Of a stretch of DNA of 10,781 nucleotides, positions 1 to 6,320 are shown one piece after another. Below the pieces are notes generated by a model, which was given only the letters and a program-made list of their open reading frames with translations, was not told the DNA's origin and made no database searches. Each line of letters starts with the position of its first letter. Positions within the stretch are counted from its first letter, which is position 1. The stretch lies in NCBI GenBank assembly GCA_002256055.1, contig NKIE01000058.1, forward strand, positions 1 to 10,781. Reading direction: 5' to 3'. Source of the DNA: Pseudomonas sp. PGPPP3. GTDB taxonomy: Bacteria; Pseudomonadota; Gammaproteobacteria; Pseudomonadales; Pseudomonadaceae. The translations under genes and the position numbers were made by a program.

Positions 1-746
1 ACCTGGTTTACCAGCCACAGATCGACTACAGCGACCACCGAGTCATTGGTGTCGAGGCCTTGCTGCGTTGGCAGCACCCGCAACACGGCTTTATTTCACC
101 AGACATCTTCATCCCGCTGGCCGAGCAGAACGGCTCCATCGTAGCGATCGGCGAGTGGGTGCTGGATCAGGCCTGCAAGCAACTGCGCGAGTGGCACGAC
201 CAGGGCTTTATCGATCTGCGCATGGCAGTCAATCTGTCCTCGGTACAGCTGCACCACGCCGAGCTACCACGCATCGTCAACAACCTGCTTCAGGTCTATC
301 GCCTACCGCCGCGCAGCCTGGAGCTGGAGGTTACCGAAACCGGCCTGATGGAAGACATCACCACCGCCGCCCAGCACCTGCTAAGCCTGCGCCGTTCCGG
401 AGCCCTGATTGCCATTGACGACTTCGGCACCGGCTACTCCTCGCTCAGCTACCTGAAGAGTCTGCCGCTGGACAAAATCAAGATCGACAAGAGCTTCGTT
501 CAGGACCTACTGGAAGACGAGGACGACGCCACTATCGTGCGCGCCATCATTCAGTTGGCCAAAAGCCTCGGCATGCAGGTGATCGCCGAAGGGGTAGAAA
601 CCATCGAGCAAGAAGCCTACATCGTCGCCCAAGGCTGTAACGAGGGCCAAGGTTACCTGTACAGCAAACCGCTACCGCCACGGGAACTGACGCTATTCCT
701 CAAGCAATCCCGGCGTTTGAGCCCCGCCAACTCCGCGTCGCTGTAA
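1..746 (+). CDS. bifA: EAL-domain c-di-GMP phosphodiesterase, C-terminal part (probable BifA)
   Basis: The reading frame is open from base 3 and its start lies upstream of the window, so only about 247 C-terminal residues are seen. They form almost an entire EAL domain, which hydrolyses cyclic di-GMP to pGpG. Signature pieces appear in order: YQPQ, then EALLRW (catalytic Glu at bases 54-56), NLSSVQL, LEVTE, DDFGTGYSSLSYL, KIDKSF, EGVET and GQGYLYSKPLP. All metal- and substrate-binding positions normally needed for activity (E, N, E, DD, K, E, Q) are intact, so the enzyme should be active. The name bifA rests on gene order: in P. aeruginosa a GGDEF-EAL protein of this name, which controls biofilm and swarming, precedes the same lemA/imelysin neighbourhood. 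Any GGDEF or sensory domain would be off-window. The EAL assignment is near certain; the gene name is less so. Confidence 0.9.
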   Translation, partial: LVYQPQIDYSDHRVIGVEALLRWQHPQHGFISPDIFIPLAEQNGSIVAIGEWVLDQACKQLREWHDQGFIDLRMAVNLSSVQLHHAELPRIVNNLLQVYRLPPRSLELEVTETGLMEDITTAAQHLLSLRRSGALIAIDDFGTGYSSLSYLKSLPLDKIKIDKSFVQDLLEDEDDATIVRAIIQLAKSLGMQVIAEGVETIEQEAYIVAQGCNEGQGYLYSKPLPPRELTLFLKQSRRLSPANSASL

Positions 747-755
747 AACATCAGC

Positions 756-810
756 GCGCCCACAAAAAAGCCGCTCACCTGGCAGAGGTAAGCGGCTTTT
801 TTGTGGGCGC
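756..810. terminator. Long bidirectional intrinsic terminator
   Basis: Two 25-base arms (756-780 and 786-810) pair throughout with one G-T-type mismatch, around a 5-base loop. The core is AAAAAAGCCGCT facing AGCGGCTTTTTT, so a T-run follows the GC stem on both strands. It lies between the stop of the EAL gene (746) and the stop of the convergent GIDE gene (825) and should end both transcripts. Confidence 0.93.
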
Positions 811-824
811 TTTTAACGGCTGAA

Positions 825-1718
825 TCAAGGCAGCGCGTTACGCAACAACCAGGTCAACGCTAAAGCACCGAGCAGGCAAACCACGCCACCGGCCAGTGCC
901 TGCCAGTAAAACTGTCGCGCCAACTGATCTTCACCATGGCTGGAGAGGATAAACGGCTGCGCCTGAGCAGGCTTGCGTAGTTCGTGCCGCGGTGGCTGCA
1001 CACTAACGAGACGATGGCGATCCTCGGCCTCCAGTTGTGCGGCCAGGCGCACACGCAGCCACTCGCGCTCATCCAATTGCTGATTGCCGTCGGCATCGAA
1101 GCGTTCGAGCAACTGCCCGTAGTCGCCCTTCCACTCACGGATCACCGCACCCTGGGCCGCATTCAGGTCCAGGCCCTGCTGGCCGCCGCCACGGGTGTAA
1201 AAATCACCAATGGCATACAAGGGTTCGCCCGCGTGTAGACGTTCCTCACTGTAGCGATAGCGCTTGCCACTGGACAACCAGCCGAGGATGCCGCCTGCGT
1301 CGACGCGCTGGGGATGGCGCTGATCGCCCTGCCAAACGTCCCGCGTCGCTGGACGAATCTCGGCGCCCTGCGGATGCACCCAGCACTCGCCCGTGCCATC
1401 GACCAGCAGCAGCGGAGCCTCGCTGCTGCCGCTCTCCACCACCCGCCAGCTACTACGTTTGTCGCTGGAGCTGTATTCCTCAATTTTGAAGCGCCACCAC
1501 AGGCAAGGCGTATTGCTCAGCGGGGCGACCAATGCCGCCTCACCAGCTTGCAACACACCGTACAACTCGACGTAACCCTGGGCCGCCGAGCGGATTTTTG
1601 AGGTCGGTGTATCGAGCAGGTAGCGCGCCTGCACCATGCGCCGCAATGACCACCAGCCACCGCCTACACAAGCCCCCACACTGGCGGCCAGGGCCACGAC
1701 TAGCCCATCGATTTCCAT
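825..1718 (-). CDS. Membrane-anchored GIDE-domain protein with an EF-hand loop
   Basis: 297-residue protein. An N-terminal hydrophobic segment (about residues 6-25) is followed by a GIDE-type region, with features such as YVELYGVLQAGEAALVAPLSN, CLWWRFKIEEY and a GECWVHPQGAEI stretch. A second hydrophobic helix lies near the C-terminus (about 274-293). The layout matches bacterial relatives of the GIDE/MULAN mitochondrial E3 ligase family; no RING finger is visible, so ubiquitin-ligase activity should not be inferred. Residues 208-219 read DADGNQQLDERE, a 12-residue EF-hand loop with D, D, N, D and E at positions 1, 3, 5, 9 and 12. The start lies 3 bases after the lemA stop and has no strong Shine-Dalgarno, so translation is probably coupled to lemA. 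lemA-GIDE pairs are common in proteobacteria; the joint function is unknown. The family assignment is by motif recall only. Confidence 0.75.
   Translation of the reverse strand: MEIDGLVVALAASVGACVGGGWWSLRRMVQARYLLDTPTSKIRSAAQGYVELYGVLQAGEAALVAPLSNTPCLWWRFKIEEYSSSDKRSSWRVVESGSSEAPLLLVDGTGECWVHPQGAEIRPATRDVWQGDQRHPQRVDAGGILGWLSSGKRYRYSEERLHAGEPLYAIGDFYTRGGGQQGLDLNAAQGAVIREWKGDYGQLLERFDADGNQQLDEREWLRVRLAAQLEAEDRHRLVSVQPPRHELRKPAQAQPFILSSHGEDQLARQFYWQALAGGVVCLLGALALTWLLRNALP
1062..1097 (-). other. EF-hand calcium-binding loop inside the GIDE-family protein
   Basis: These 12 codons encode DADGNQQLDERE, preceded by LLERF and followed by WLRVRLAAQL. That is a helix-loop-helix with acidic or amide ligands at loop positions 1, 3, 5, 9 and 12 and a hydrophobic residue at position 8. 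The usual Gly at position 6 is Gln. Calcium binding is inferred. Confidence 0.7.
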
Positions 1719-1721
1719 GCT

Positions 1722-2294
1722 TTAGCTGAACAGCGATTTGAGGTCGACGTCAGCCTTCTCGGCCTCGCTGAACTGCAGCAGCTCGGCGGCCTTGAAGCCG
1801 CAGCGGCTGGCAATCAGCACGTCGGGGAACTGCTCGATACGTACGTTATTGAGATTGACCGCCTCGTTGTACAACTCGCGACGATCAGCAATGCCATTTT
1901 CCAGGCCACTGATGCGTTGCTGCAGATGCTGAAAACTCTCATTGGCCTTCAGTTGCGGATAATTTTCCGCCAGCGCAAACAGCTGACCCAGGCCCGCACG
2001 CAGCCCACTTTCGGCCTGCCCCAAGGCACCCACATCGCCCTTGTCACGCGCACTGGCCACTGCATTGCGCGCCGCGATCACCGCCTCCAGGGTGTTGCGT
2101 TCATGCTGCATGTACTGCTTGCAGGTCTCCACCAGCTTGGGCAGTTCTTCATGGCGCTGACGCAGCAGCACATCAATGTTCGCCCAGGCCTTGCTCACCC
2201 CGTGCTTGAGGCGCACCAAGCCGTTGTAGAGGTTGACCAGGTAGGCCACCAGCAAGAACAGCACCACAACAAGAGCAACAGCGGTCAGGCTCAT
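1722..2294 (-). CDS. lemA: LemA family membrane protein
   Basis: 190-residue protein beginning MSLTAVALVVV. One N-terminal transmembrane helix (about residues 4-23) is followed by an all-helical soluble domain. Family hallmarks are YNGLVRLKHGVSKAWANIDV, LLRQRHEELPKLVE, AENYPQLKANESFQHLQ and YNEAVNLNNVRIEQFPD near the C-terminus. Length is normal for LemA (about 185-200 residues). An in-frame ATG exists seven codons upstream (2315), but the one at 2294 has GGAGA placed 7 bases before it and puts the hydrophobic helix right at the N-terminus, so 2294 is preferred. LemA proteins are widespread, anchored in the inner membrane and of unsettled molecular function. This is not the unrelated two-component sensor once called LemA (GacS). 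The downstream GIDE gene follows after 3 bases, so the two form an operon. Confidence 0.92.
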   Translation of the reverse strand: MSLTAVALVVVLFLLVAYLVNLYNGLVRLKHGVSKAWANIDVLLRQRHEELPKLVETCKQYMQHERNTLEAVIAARNAVASARDKGDVGALGQAESGLRAGLGQLFALAENYPQLKANESFQHLQQRISGLENGIADRRELYNEAVNLNNVRIEQFPDVLIASRCGFKAAELLQFSEAEKADVDLKSLFS

Positions 2295-2301
2295 ACAGGC
2301 G

Positions 2302-2306
2302 TCTCC
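2302..2306 (-). promoter_or_regulatory. Ribosome binding site deciding the lemA start
   Basis: GGAGA on the minus strand, 7 bases before the ATG at 2294. The alternative ATG at 2315 lies upstream of this site and lacks a comparable one. Confidence 0.75.
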
Positions 2307-2330
2307 AGAAACCAAAGTAATGACGGGCGG

Positions 2331-2360
2331 ATTCTAACCACACTCGGGCCGTCGCGTTGA
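2331..2360 (-). promoter_or_regulatory. Possible sigma-70 promoter of lemA
   Basis: TAGAAT on the minus strand (2331-2336) matches the -10 consensus at five of six positions. The best -35 at 18-base spacing is TCAACG (2355-2360), a weak 3 of 6 match. This would give a leader of about 30 bases before lemA. The -35 overlaps the palindrome at 2345-2393. Confidence 0.35.
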
Positions 2361-2393
2361 GATCCTGTCGCCCAAAATCTCTGCGACGGCCCG
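2345..2393. repeat. Interrupted palindrome between lemA and icmP
   Basis: CGGGCCGTCGC (2345-2355) is the exact reverse complement of GCGACGGCCCG (2383-2393). Inside it, GAGAT (2359-2363) pairs with ATCTC (2377-2381), leaving a 13-base loop. No T-run follows on either side, so it does not look like a normal terminator. It lies beside the Fur-like site and over the possible lemA promoter. Confidence 0.75.
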
Positions 2394-2403
2394 CGCACAT
2401 CAA

Positions 2404-2422
2404 AATGCAAATCCTTCGCATT
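2404..2422. promoter_or_regulatory. Predicted Fur box upstream of the imelysin operon
   Basis: AATGCAAATCCTTCGCATT matches the extended Fur hexamer-repeat pattern AATGATAATCATTATCATT at 14 of 19 positions and is itself largely palindromic (AATGC/GCATT outer arms, AA/TT inside). It sits 59 bases before the icmP start and overlaps a possible -35. Iron repression through Fur is inferred; imelysin genes are iron-repressed in several bacteria. Confidence 0.62.
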
Positions 2423-2444
2423 ACGTTGTAGTTTCAGCTACTAT
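2415..2444 (+). promoter_or_regulatory. Possible promoter of the imelysin operon
   Basis: TTCGCA (2415-2420) and TACTAT (2439-2444) each match sigma-70 hexamers at four of six positions, with 18-base spacing. The -35 falls inside the predicted Fur box, as expected for Fur repression. The match is weak on its own. Confidence 0.38.
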
Positions 2445-2480
2445 TGCCGTCATCATCTTCTTGCCGCTAAGGACTTCGCC

Positions 2481-3797
2481 ATGCTTCGTATGCCCCTGGC
2501 CAGCGCCAGCCTGCTCGCTCTCGCCATTACTCTCGCCGGCTGCGGCGAAGATAAAGCCACTCCGCCAGCGGCTACGGCGCCCGTAGCCAGCAGCGCCAGC
2601 GCGCTCGATCCAGCCGCCAGCAAAGCTGTGGTTGCCCATTACGCCGCCCTCGCCTCCGCGGTGTTCAACGATGCTGCCAGCACCGGCAAAGCACTGCAGA
2701 GCGCCGTCGACGCCCTACTGGCCGCGCCTAGCGAAACCACCCTCAGCGCCGCCCGCACCGCCTGGCTGGCCGCTCGTGTGCCCTACATGCAAAGTGAAGT
2801 ATTCCGCTTCGGCAACGGCGTGGTGGACGACTGGGAAGGCCAGCTTAACGCCTGGCCCCTGGATGAAGGCCTGATCGACTACGTGGCCAGCAACTACCCG
2901 CACGCCCTCGGCAACCCAGGCGCCACCGCCAACATCATCGCCAACAAACAGATCCAAGTCGGCGAAGACAAGCTTGATGCCAGCGCCATCACCCCGGAAC
3001 TGTTGGCCAGCCTGAATGAACTAGGCGGCTCCGAAGCCAACGTGGCCACCGGCTACCACGCCATTGAATTCCTGCTTTGGGGCCAAGACCTTAATGGCAG
3101 CAATCCAGGTGCCGGTCAGCGTCCGGCCAGTGACTTCATGCAGGGCGCCGGCTGCACCGGCGGCCACTGCGACCGCCGCGCCAGCTACCTGAAAGCCGCC
3201 ACCACCCTGCTGGTCACCGACCTCGATTACATGGCTGGCCAATGGCAAGCCGGCGTGGCCGACAACTACCGCGCCAAGCTGGAAGCAGAGCCGGCCGAGA
3301 ATGGCCTGCGCAAGATGCTCTTCGGCATGGGCAGCCTGTCCCTCGGCGAGCTGGCCGGCGAGCGCATGAAGGTTGCTCTGGAAGCCAACTCGACTGAAGA
3401 CGAACACGACTGCTTCAGCGACAACACCCACAACTCGCACTTTTACAACGCCAAGGGCATTCGCAACGTTTACCTGGGCGAATACCTGAAGGCGGACGGC
3501 AGCACCCTCAGCGGTCCGAGCCTGTCGGCACTGGTGGCCAAGGTGGACGCCCAGGCCGACAACACCCTGAAAGCCGACTTGCAGAACAGCGAAAGCAAGC
3601 TGCAAGCCTTGGTCGACAGTGCTGAGAAAAACCACGTGCACTTCGACCAGTTGATTGCAGCAGACAACAAGGCCGGCCAGCAAATCATCCGCGACGCCAT
3701 CGCCGCCTTGGTCACCCAAACTGCAGCGATCGAACAGGCGGCCAACAAACTGGGGATCAGCGATCTCAACCCGGACACCGCTGCCACCCAGTACTAA
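2481..3797 (+). CDS. icmP: Imelysin (M75) family lipoprotein, IcmP-like
   Basis: 438-residue exported protein. The N-terminus is a lipoprotein signal with lipobox LAGC (Cys21), followed by Gly-Glu, so the mature protein is probably outer-membrane anchored. The imelysin signature GxHxxE is present as GYHAIE (G191, H193, E196) followed by FLLWGQD. The second half carries DEHDCFSDNTH (residues 307-317), also typical of IrpA/IcmP-type imelysins. C225 and C230 could form a disulfide. An AAGGA site 7 bases before the ATG supports the start. P. aeruginosa IcmP was described as an insulin-cleaving metalloprotease; other imelysins are linked to iron binding or uptake, and the real substrate is unsettled. 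It is the first gene of a four-gene operon behind a predicted Fur box; the next gene follows after 33 bases. The family is certain; the symbol rests on gene order and memory. Confidence 0.9.
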   Translation: MLRMPLASASLLALAITLAGCGEDKATPPAATAPVASSASALDPAASKAVVAHYAALASAVFNDAASTGKALQSAVDALLAAPSETTLSAARTAWLAARVPYMQSEVFRFGNGVVDDWEGQLNAWPLDEGLIDYVASNYPHALGNPGATANIIANKQIQVGEDKLDASAITPELLASLNELGGSEANVATGYHAIEFLLWGQDLNGSNPGAGQRPASDFMQGAGCTGGHCDRRASYLKAATTLLVTDLDYMAGQWQAGVADNYRAKLEAEPAENGLRKMLFGMGSLSLGELAGERMKVALEANSTEDEHDCFSDNTHNSHFYNAKGIRNVYLGEYLKADGSTLSGPSLSALVAKVDAQADNTLKADLQNSESKLQALVDSAEKNHVHFDQLIAADNKAGQQIIRDAIAALVTQTAAIEQAANKLGISDLNPDTAATQY

Positions 3798-3830
3798 CCC
3801 CACCGCGGCTACACCACGAGATACTCGAAC

Positions 3831-5240
3831 ATGCCCGTACTGCTTGGCCGCCTCGCCGGCCTGTCCCTGCTGTTGAGCCTGGCGGCCTGCGAGCCAACAC
3901 CGCCGCCCGCCGAGCCTGGCGAAGCCCTGTCCGGCGGCAGCACTACGGTGCAGCAAAGCGCTCACAACGCCTTCTCCCTGCCCTCTGCCAACCTCTCGCC
4001 CCTGCGGCGCCTGGATTTCAGCGTCGGTAACAGTTTCTTTCGCAACCCCTGGGTTATCGCCCCGGCCACCACCACCGCCCGCGATGGCCTGGGACCTCTG
4101 TTCAACACCAACGCCTGCCAGAACTGCCACATAAAAGACGGCCGCGGCCATCCACCGGCAGCGGACGCCGCCAGTGCTGTATCCATGCTGGTGCGCCTGT
4201 CCATACCTGCCGGCCCCGCCGACCAAACCAGCCTATTGCATGCCGGCATCGTCCCCGAGCCGGTGTACGGCGGCCAACTGCAAGACATGGCCATCCCTGG
4301 CAGCGCGCCGGAAGGCAAAGTGCGTATCGACTACCGCAGCGTACCCATGCACTTTGCCGACGGCACCCAGGTGGACCTGCGCCAACCCACACTGCAGATC
4401 AGCCAGTTGGGTTACGGCCCCTTGCACCCGGACACTCAATTCTCCGCGCGAATAGCACCGCCCATGATCGGTCTCGGCCTGCTGGAAGCCATTCCCATGG
4501 CGAGCATTCTGGCCAACGCCGACCCCGATGACGCCAATGGCGACGGCATTTCCGGCCGCGCCAACCAAGTCTGGGACGATGCCCTGGGTAAAACCGTGCT
4601 CGGCCGTTTTGGCTGGAAGGCCGGCCAGCCGACGCTCAACCAGCAAAACGCCCACGCCTTTGCCGGCGACATGGGCCTGACCACCAACCTATTGCCTCGC
4701 GACGATTGCACCGCCGCCCAAACAAGCTGCCTCCAAGCTGTCAACGGCGGCCAGCCGGAAGTCAGCGATGAAATTCTCGCCCTAGTGCTGTTCTACAGCC
4801 GCAACCTCGGCGTGCCGGCCCGTCGTCAGGTCGATGATCTGCAGGTACGTCGGGGCAAACAGCTGTTCAACCAGGCGGGCTGCAGCGGCTGCCACACGCC
4901 CAGCTTCACCACTCGCGCCGATGCCGCCGAACCGGAGCTGGCCAATCAGTTGATCCGCCCCTACAGCGACTTATTGCTACATGACATGGGCGATGGTCTG
5001 GCGGACAATCGCGCGGAATTTTTAGCCAGCGGCCGCGAATGGCGCACTGCGCCTCTGTGGGGCGTCGGCCTGACAGAAACCGTCAACGGTCATAGCCAAC
5101 TGCTGCATGACGGCCGTGCCCGTAACCTGCTCGAAGCGATTCTCTGGCATGGCGGCGAGGCCGACGCTGCGCGCCAGAAAGTGCTCGCCTTCGATGCCGA
5201 ACAACGTGCCGCCCTGCTGGCCTTTTTGCATTCTCTCTAA
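3831..5240 (+). CDS. Di-haem oxidoreductase-type lipoprotein (DHOR/DUF1111, COG3488)
   Basis: 469-residue protein with a lipoprotein signal (lipobox LAAC, Cys20). It has two c-type haem sites: C96-QN-C99-H100 and C351-SG-C354-H355. Typical family stretches include NPWVIAPATTTARDGLGPLF before haem 1, PPMIGLGLLEAIP, DPDDANGDGISGRANQVWD (calcium-like acidic loop, from residue 231), LGRFGWKAGQPTL, PLWGVGLT and HDGRARNLLEAILWHGGEA near the C-terminus. C293 and C300 may form a disulfide. The family is called a putative thiol oxidoreductase or di-haem peroxidase relative; its reaction is not established. Flanked by two imelysin genes, it probably does periplasmic redox work linked to iron, for example oxidising or reducing metal bound by the imelysins (inference). 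The start has only a weak site (CGAGA, 9 bases upstream), but the signal peptide fits. The gene is complete. Confidence 0.88.
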   Translation: MPVLLGRLAGLSLLLSLAACEPTPPPAEPGEALSGGSTTVQQSAHNAFSLPSANLSPLRRLDFSVGNSFFRNPWVIAPATTTARDGLGPLFNTNACQNCHIKDGRGHPPAADAASAVSMLVRLSIPAGPADQTSLLHAGIVPEPVYGGQLQDMAIPGSAPEGKVRIDYRSVPMHFADGTQVDLRQPTLQISQLGYGPLHPDTQFSARIAPPMIGLGLLEAIPMASILANADPDDANGDGISGRANQVWDDALGKTVLGRFGWKAGQPTLNQQNAHAFAGDMGLTTNLLPRDDCTAAQTSCLQAVNGGQPEVSDEILALVLFYSRNLGVPARRQVDDLQVRRGKQLFNQAGCSGCHTPSFTTRADAAEPELANQLIRPYSDLLLHDMGDGLADNRAEFLASGREWRTAPLWGVGLTETVNGHSQLLHDGRARNLLEAILWHGGEADAARQKVLAFDAEQRAALLAFLHSL

Positions 5241-5244
5241 GGAG
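5239..5244 (+). promoter_or_regulatory. Ribosome binding site overlapping the preceding stop codon
   Basis: AAGGAG shares two bases with the TAA ending the di-haem gene and lies 6 bases before the ATG at 5251. It fixes that start over an in-frame ATG at 5107 inside the upstream gene and suggests translational coupling. Confidence 0.85.
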
Positions 5245-5250
5245 CCGTTC

Positions 5251-6312
5251 ATGTTCCGTATGCCCGTTACCGCCACCTTGCTGGCCCTGGCTCTCAGCGC
5301 CTGCAGCCCCGCCGATCCGCATCAACAAGCCAGCAACGCCCTGGCCAGCGGCGTACTGTTGCCCGCCTACCAGCAATGGCTGCAGGCCAATCAGCAACTG
5401 GCCACCAGCAGCCAAGCGTTCTGTCAAGGCAGTGCTGACCTGGCCAGCGCCCGCGCCGCCATGCTTCAGGCCCAAGGCGCCTGGAGCGCCCTACAACCGC
5501 TGTTGCTCGGCCCGTTGGCGGAAGGTAACCGCGCCTGGCAGGTGCAGTTCTGGCCGGACAAGAAGAACCTCGTCGCCCGCCAGGTCGAAAGCTTGCTGAG
5601 CAAGCCTGCGCCACTGACCCAAGCTGAACTGGACCAGGCCAGCGTGGTGGTTCAGGGCCTGACCGCCAATGAATATGTGCTCTTCGAGAAAAGCCTCGAC
5701 CTCAATCAGGCTGAACAAAAGAGCCGCTACTGCCCACTGCTGATCGCCATCGGCGGCCACCAGCAGGCACTGGCCGGCAGCATGCTCGAACAATGGCAAG
5801 CAAAGGGCGGGATGCTCGCGCAACTGCAAGCCTTCCCCAATGAACGCTATGCCGACGGCAAAGAAGCCATCACCGCGATTCTGCGCAGCCAGGTCACCGG
5901 TCTCGAAGGCATGAAGAAGAAACTCGGCACCCCGCTTGGCCGGCAAACCAAGGGCCTACCTCAGCCCTATCAAGCCGAAGCCTGGCGCAGCAACGCCAGC
6001 CTGAGCAACCTGCTGGCCAGCCTCAATAGCGCCGAACAGGTCTGGCAGGGCGCCAAAGCCGATGGCCTGCGCACCCTGCTGAGCAGCGAACAACATGAAC
6101 TGGCCAACCGCATCGACAGCGCCTACCAAGACAGCCGCCAGCAGCTGAGCGCTCTCAAGCAGCCCCTCAGCGAACTGCTGAGCAGCGACAGCGGACGGGC
6201 GCAATTGAACGCCCTGTACGCCAGCTTCGGCCGCCTGCATCGCCTGCATGAAATCGAACTGGCCAAGGCCCTGGATATCCAGCTGGGCTTTAACGCCAAC
6301 GATGGCGACTGA
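5251..6312 (+). CDS. Second imelysin-family lipoprotein, with a degenerate GxHxxE motif
   Basis: 353-residue protein beginning MFRMPVTATLLALALSAC. The lipobox is LSAC (Cys18). The body is alpha-helical and matches imelysin/M75 proteins, shorter than the first imelysin here (438). At the place of the metal-binding GxHxxE motif it has GLTANE (G136-E141) followed by YVLFEKSLD: the His is Thr138 while the Glu stays. A nearby GGHQQA has a His but no Glu in register. It is therefore unlikely to bind metal as the canonical family does, and may be a partner or scaffold for the first imelysin or the di-haem protein. It corresponds by order to PA4372 of P. aeruginosa (memory). The first five codons closely resemble those of icmP, hinting at duplication. 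The next gene starts 8 bases after its stop. Confidence 0.82.
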   Translation: MFRMPVTATLLALALSACSPADPHQQASNALASGVLLPAYQQWLQANQQLATSSQAFCQGSADLASARAAMLQAQGAWSALQPLLLGPLAEGNRAWQVQFWPDKKNLVARQVESLLSKPAPLTQAELDQASVVVQGLTANEYVLFEKSLDLNQAEQKSRYCPLLIAIGGHQQALAGSMLEQWQAKGGMLAQLQAFPNERYADGKEAITAILRSQVTGLEGMKKKLGTPLGRQTKGLPQPYQAEAWRSNASLSNLLASLNSAEQVWQGAKADGLRTLLSSEQHELANRIDSAYQDSRQQLSALKQPLSELLSSDSGRAQLNALYASFGRLHRLHEIELAKALDIQLGFNANDGD

Positions 6313-6320
6313 GGTCGACA

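Noticed and set aside
2295..2315. Seven-codon N-terminal extension of LemA
   Set aside because: The Shine-Dalgarno GGAGA falls inside this extension and serves the ATG at 2294.
3021..4226. Antisense open frame of 401 codons across the icmP/di-haem gene junction
   Set aside because: It overlaps two well-supported genes; the translation is Gly/Val/Ala-rich low complexity, typical of a shadow frame.
5107..5250. Upstream in-frame extension of the second imelysin gene
   Set aside because: It would lie inside the di-haem gene and bury the lipoprotein signal; the ATG at 5251 has AAGGAG at the right distance and a proper signal peptide.
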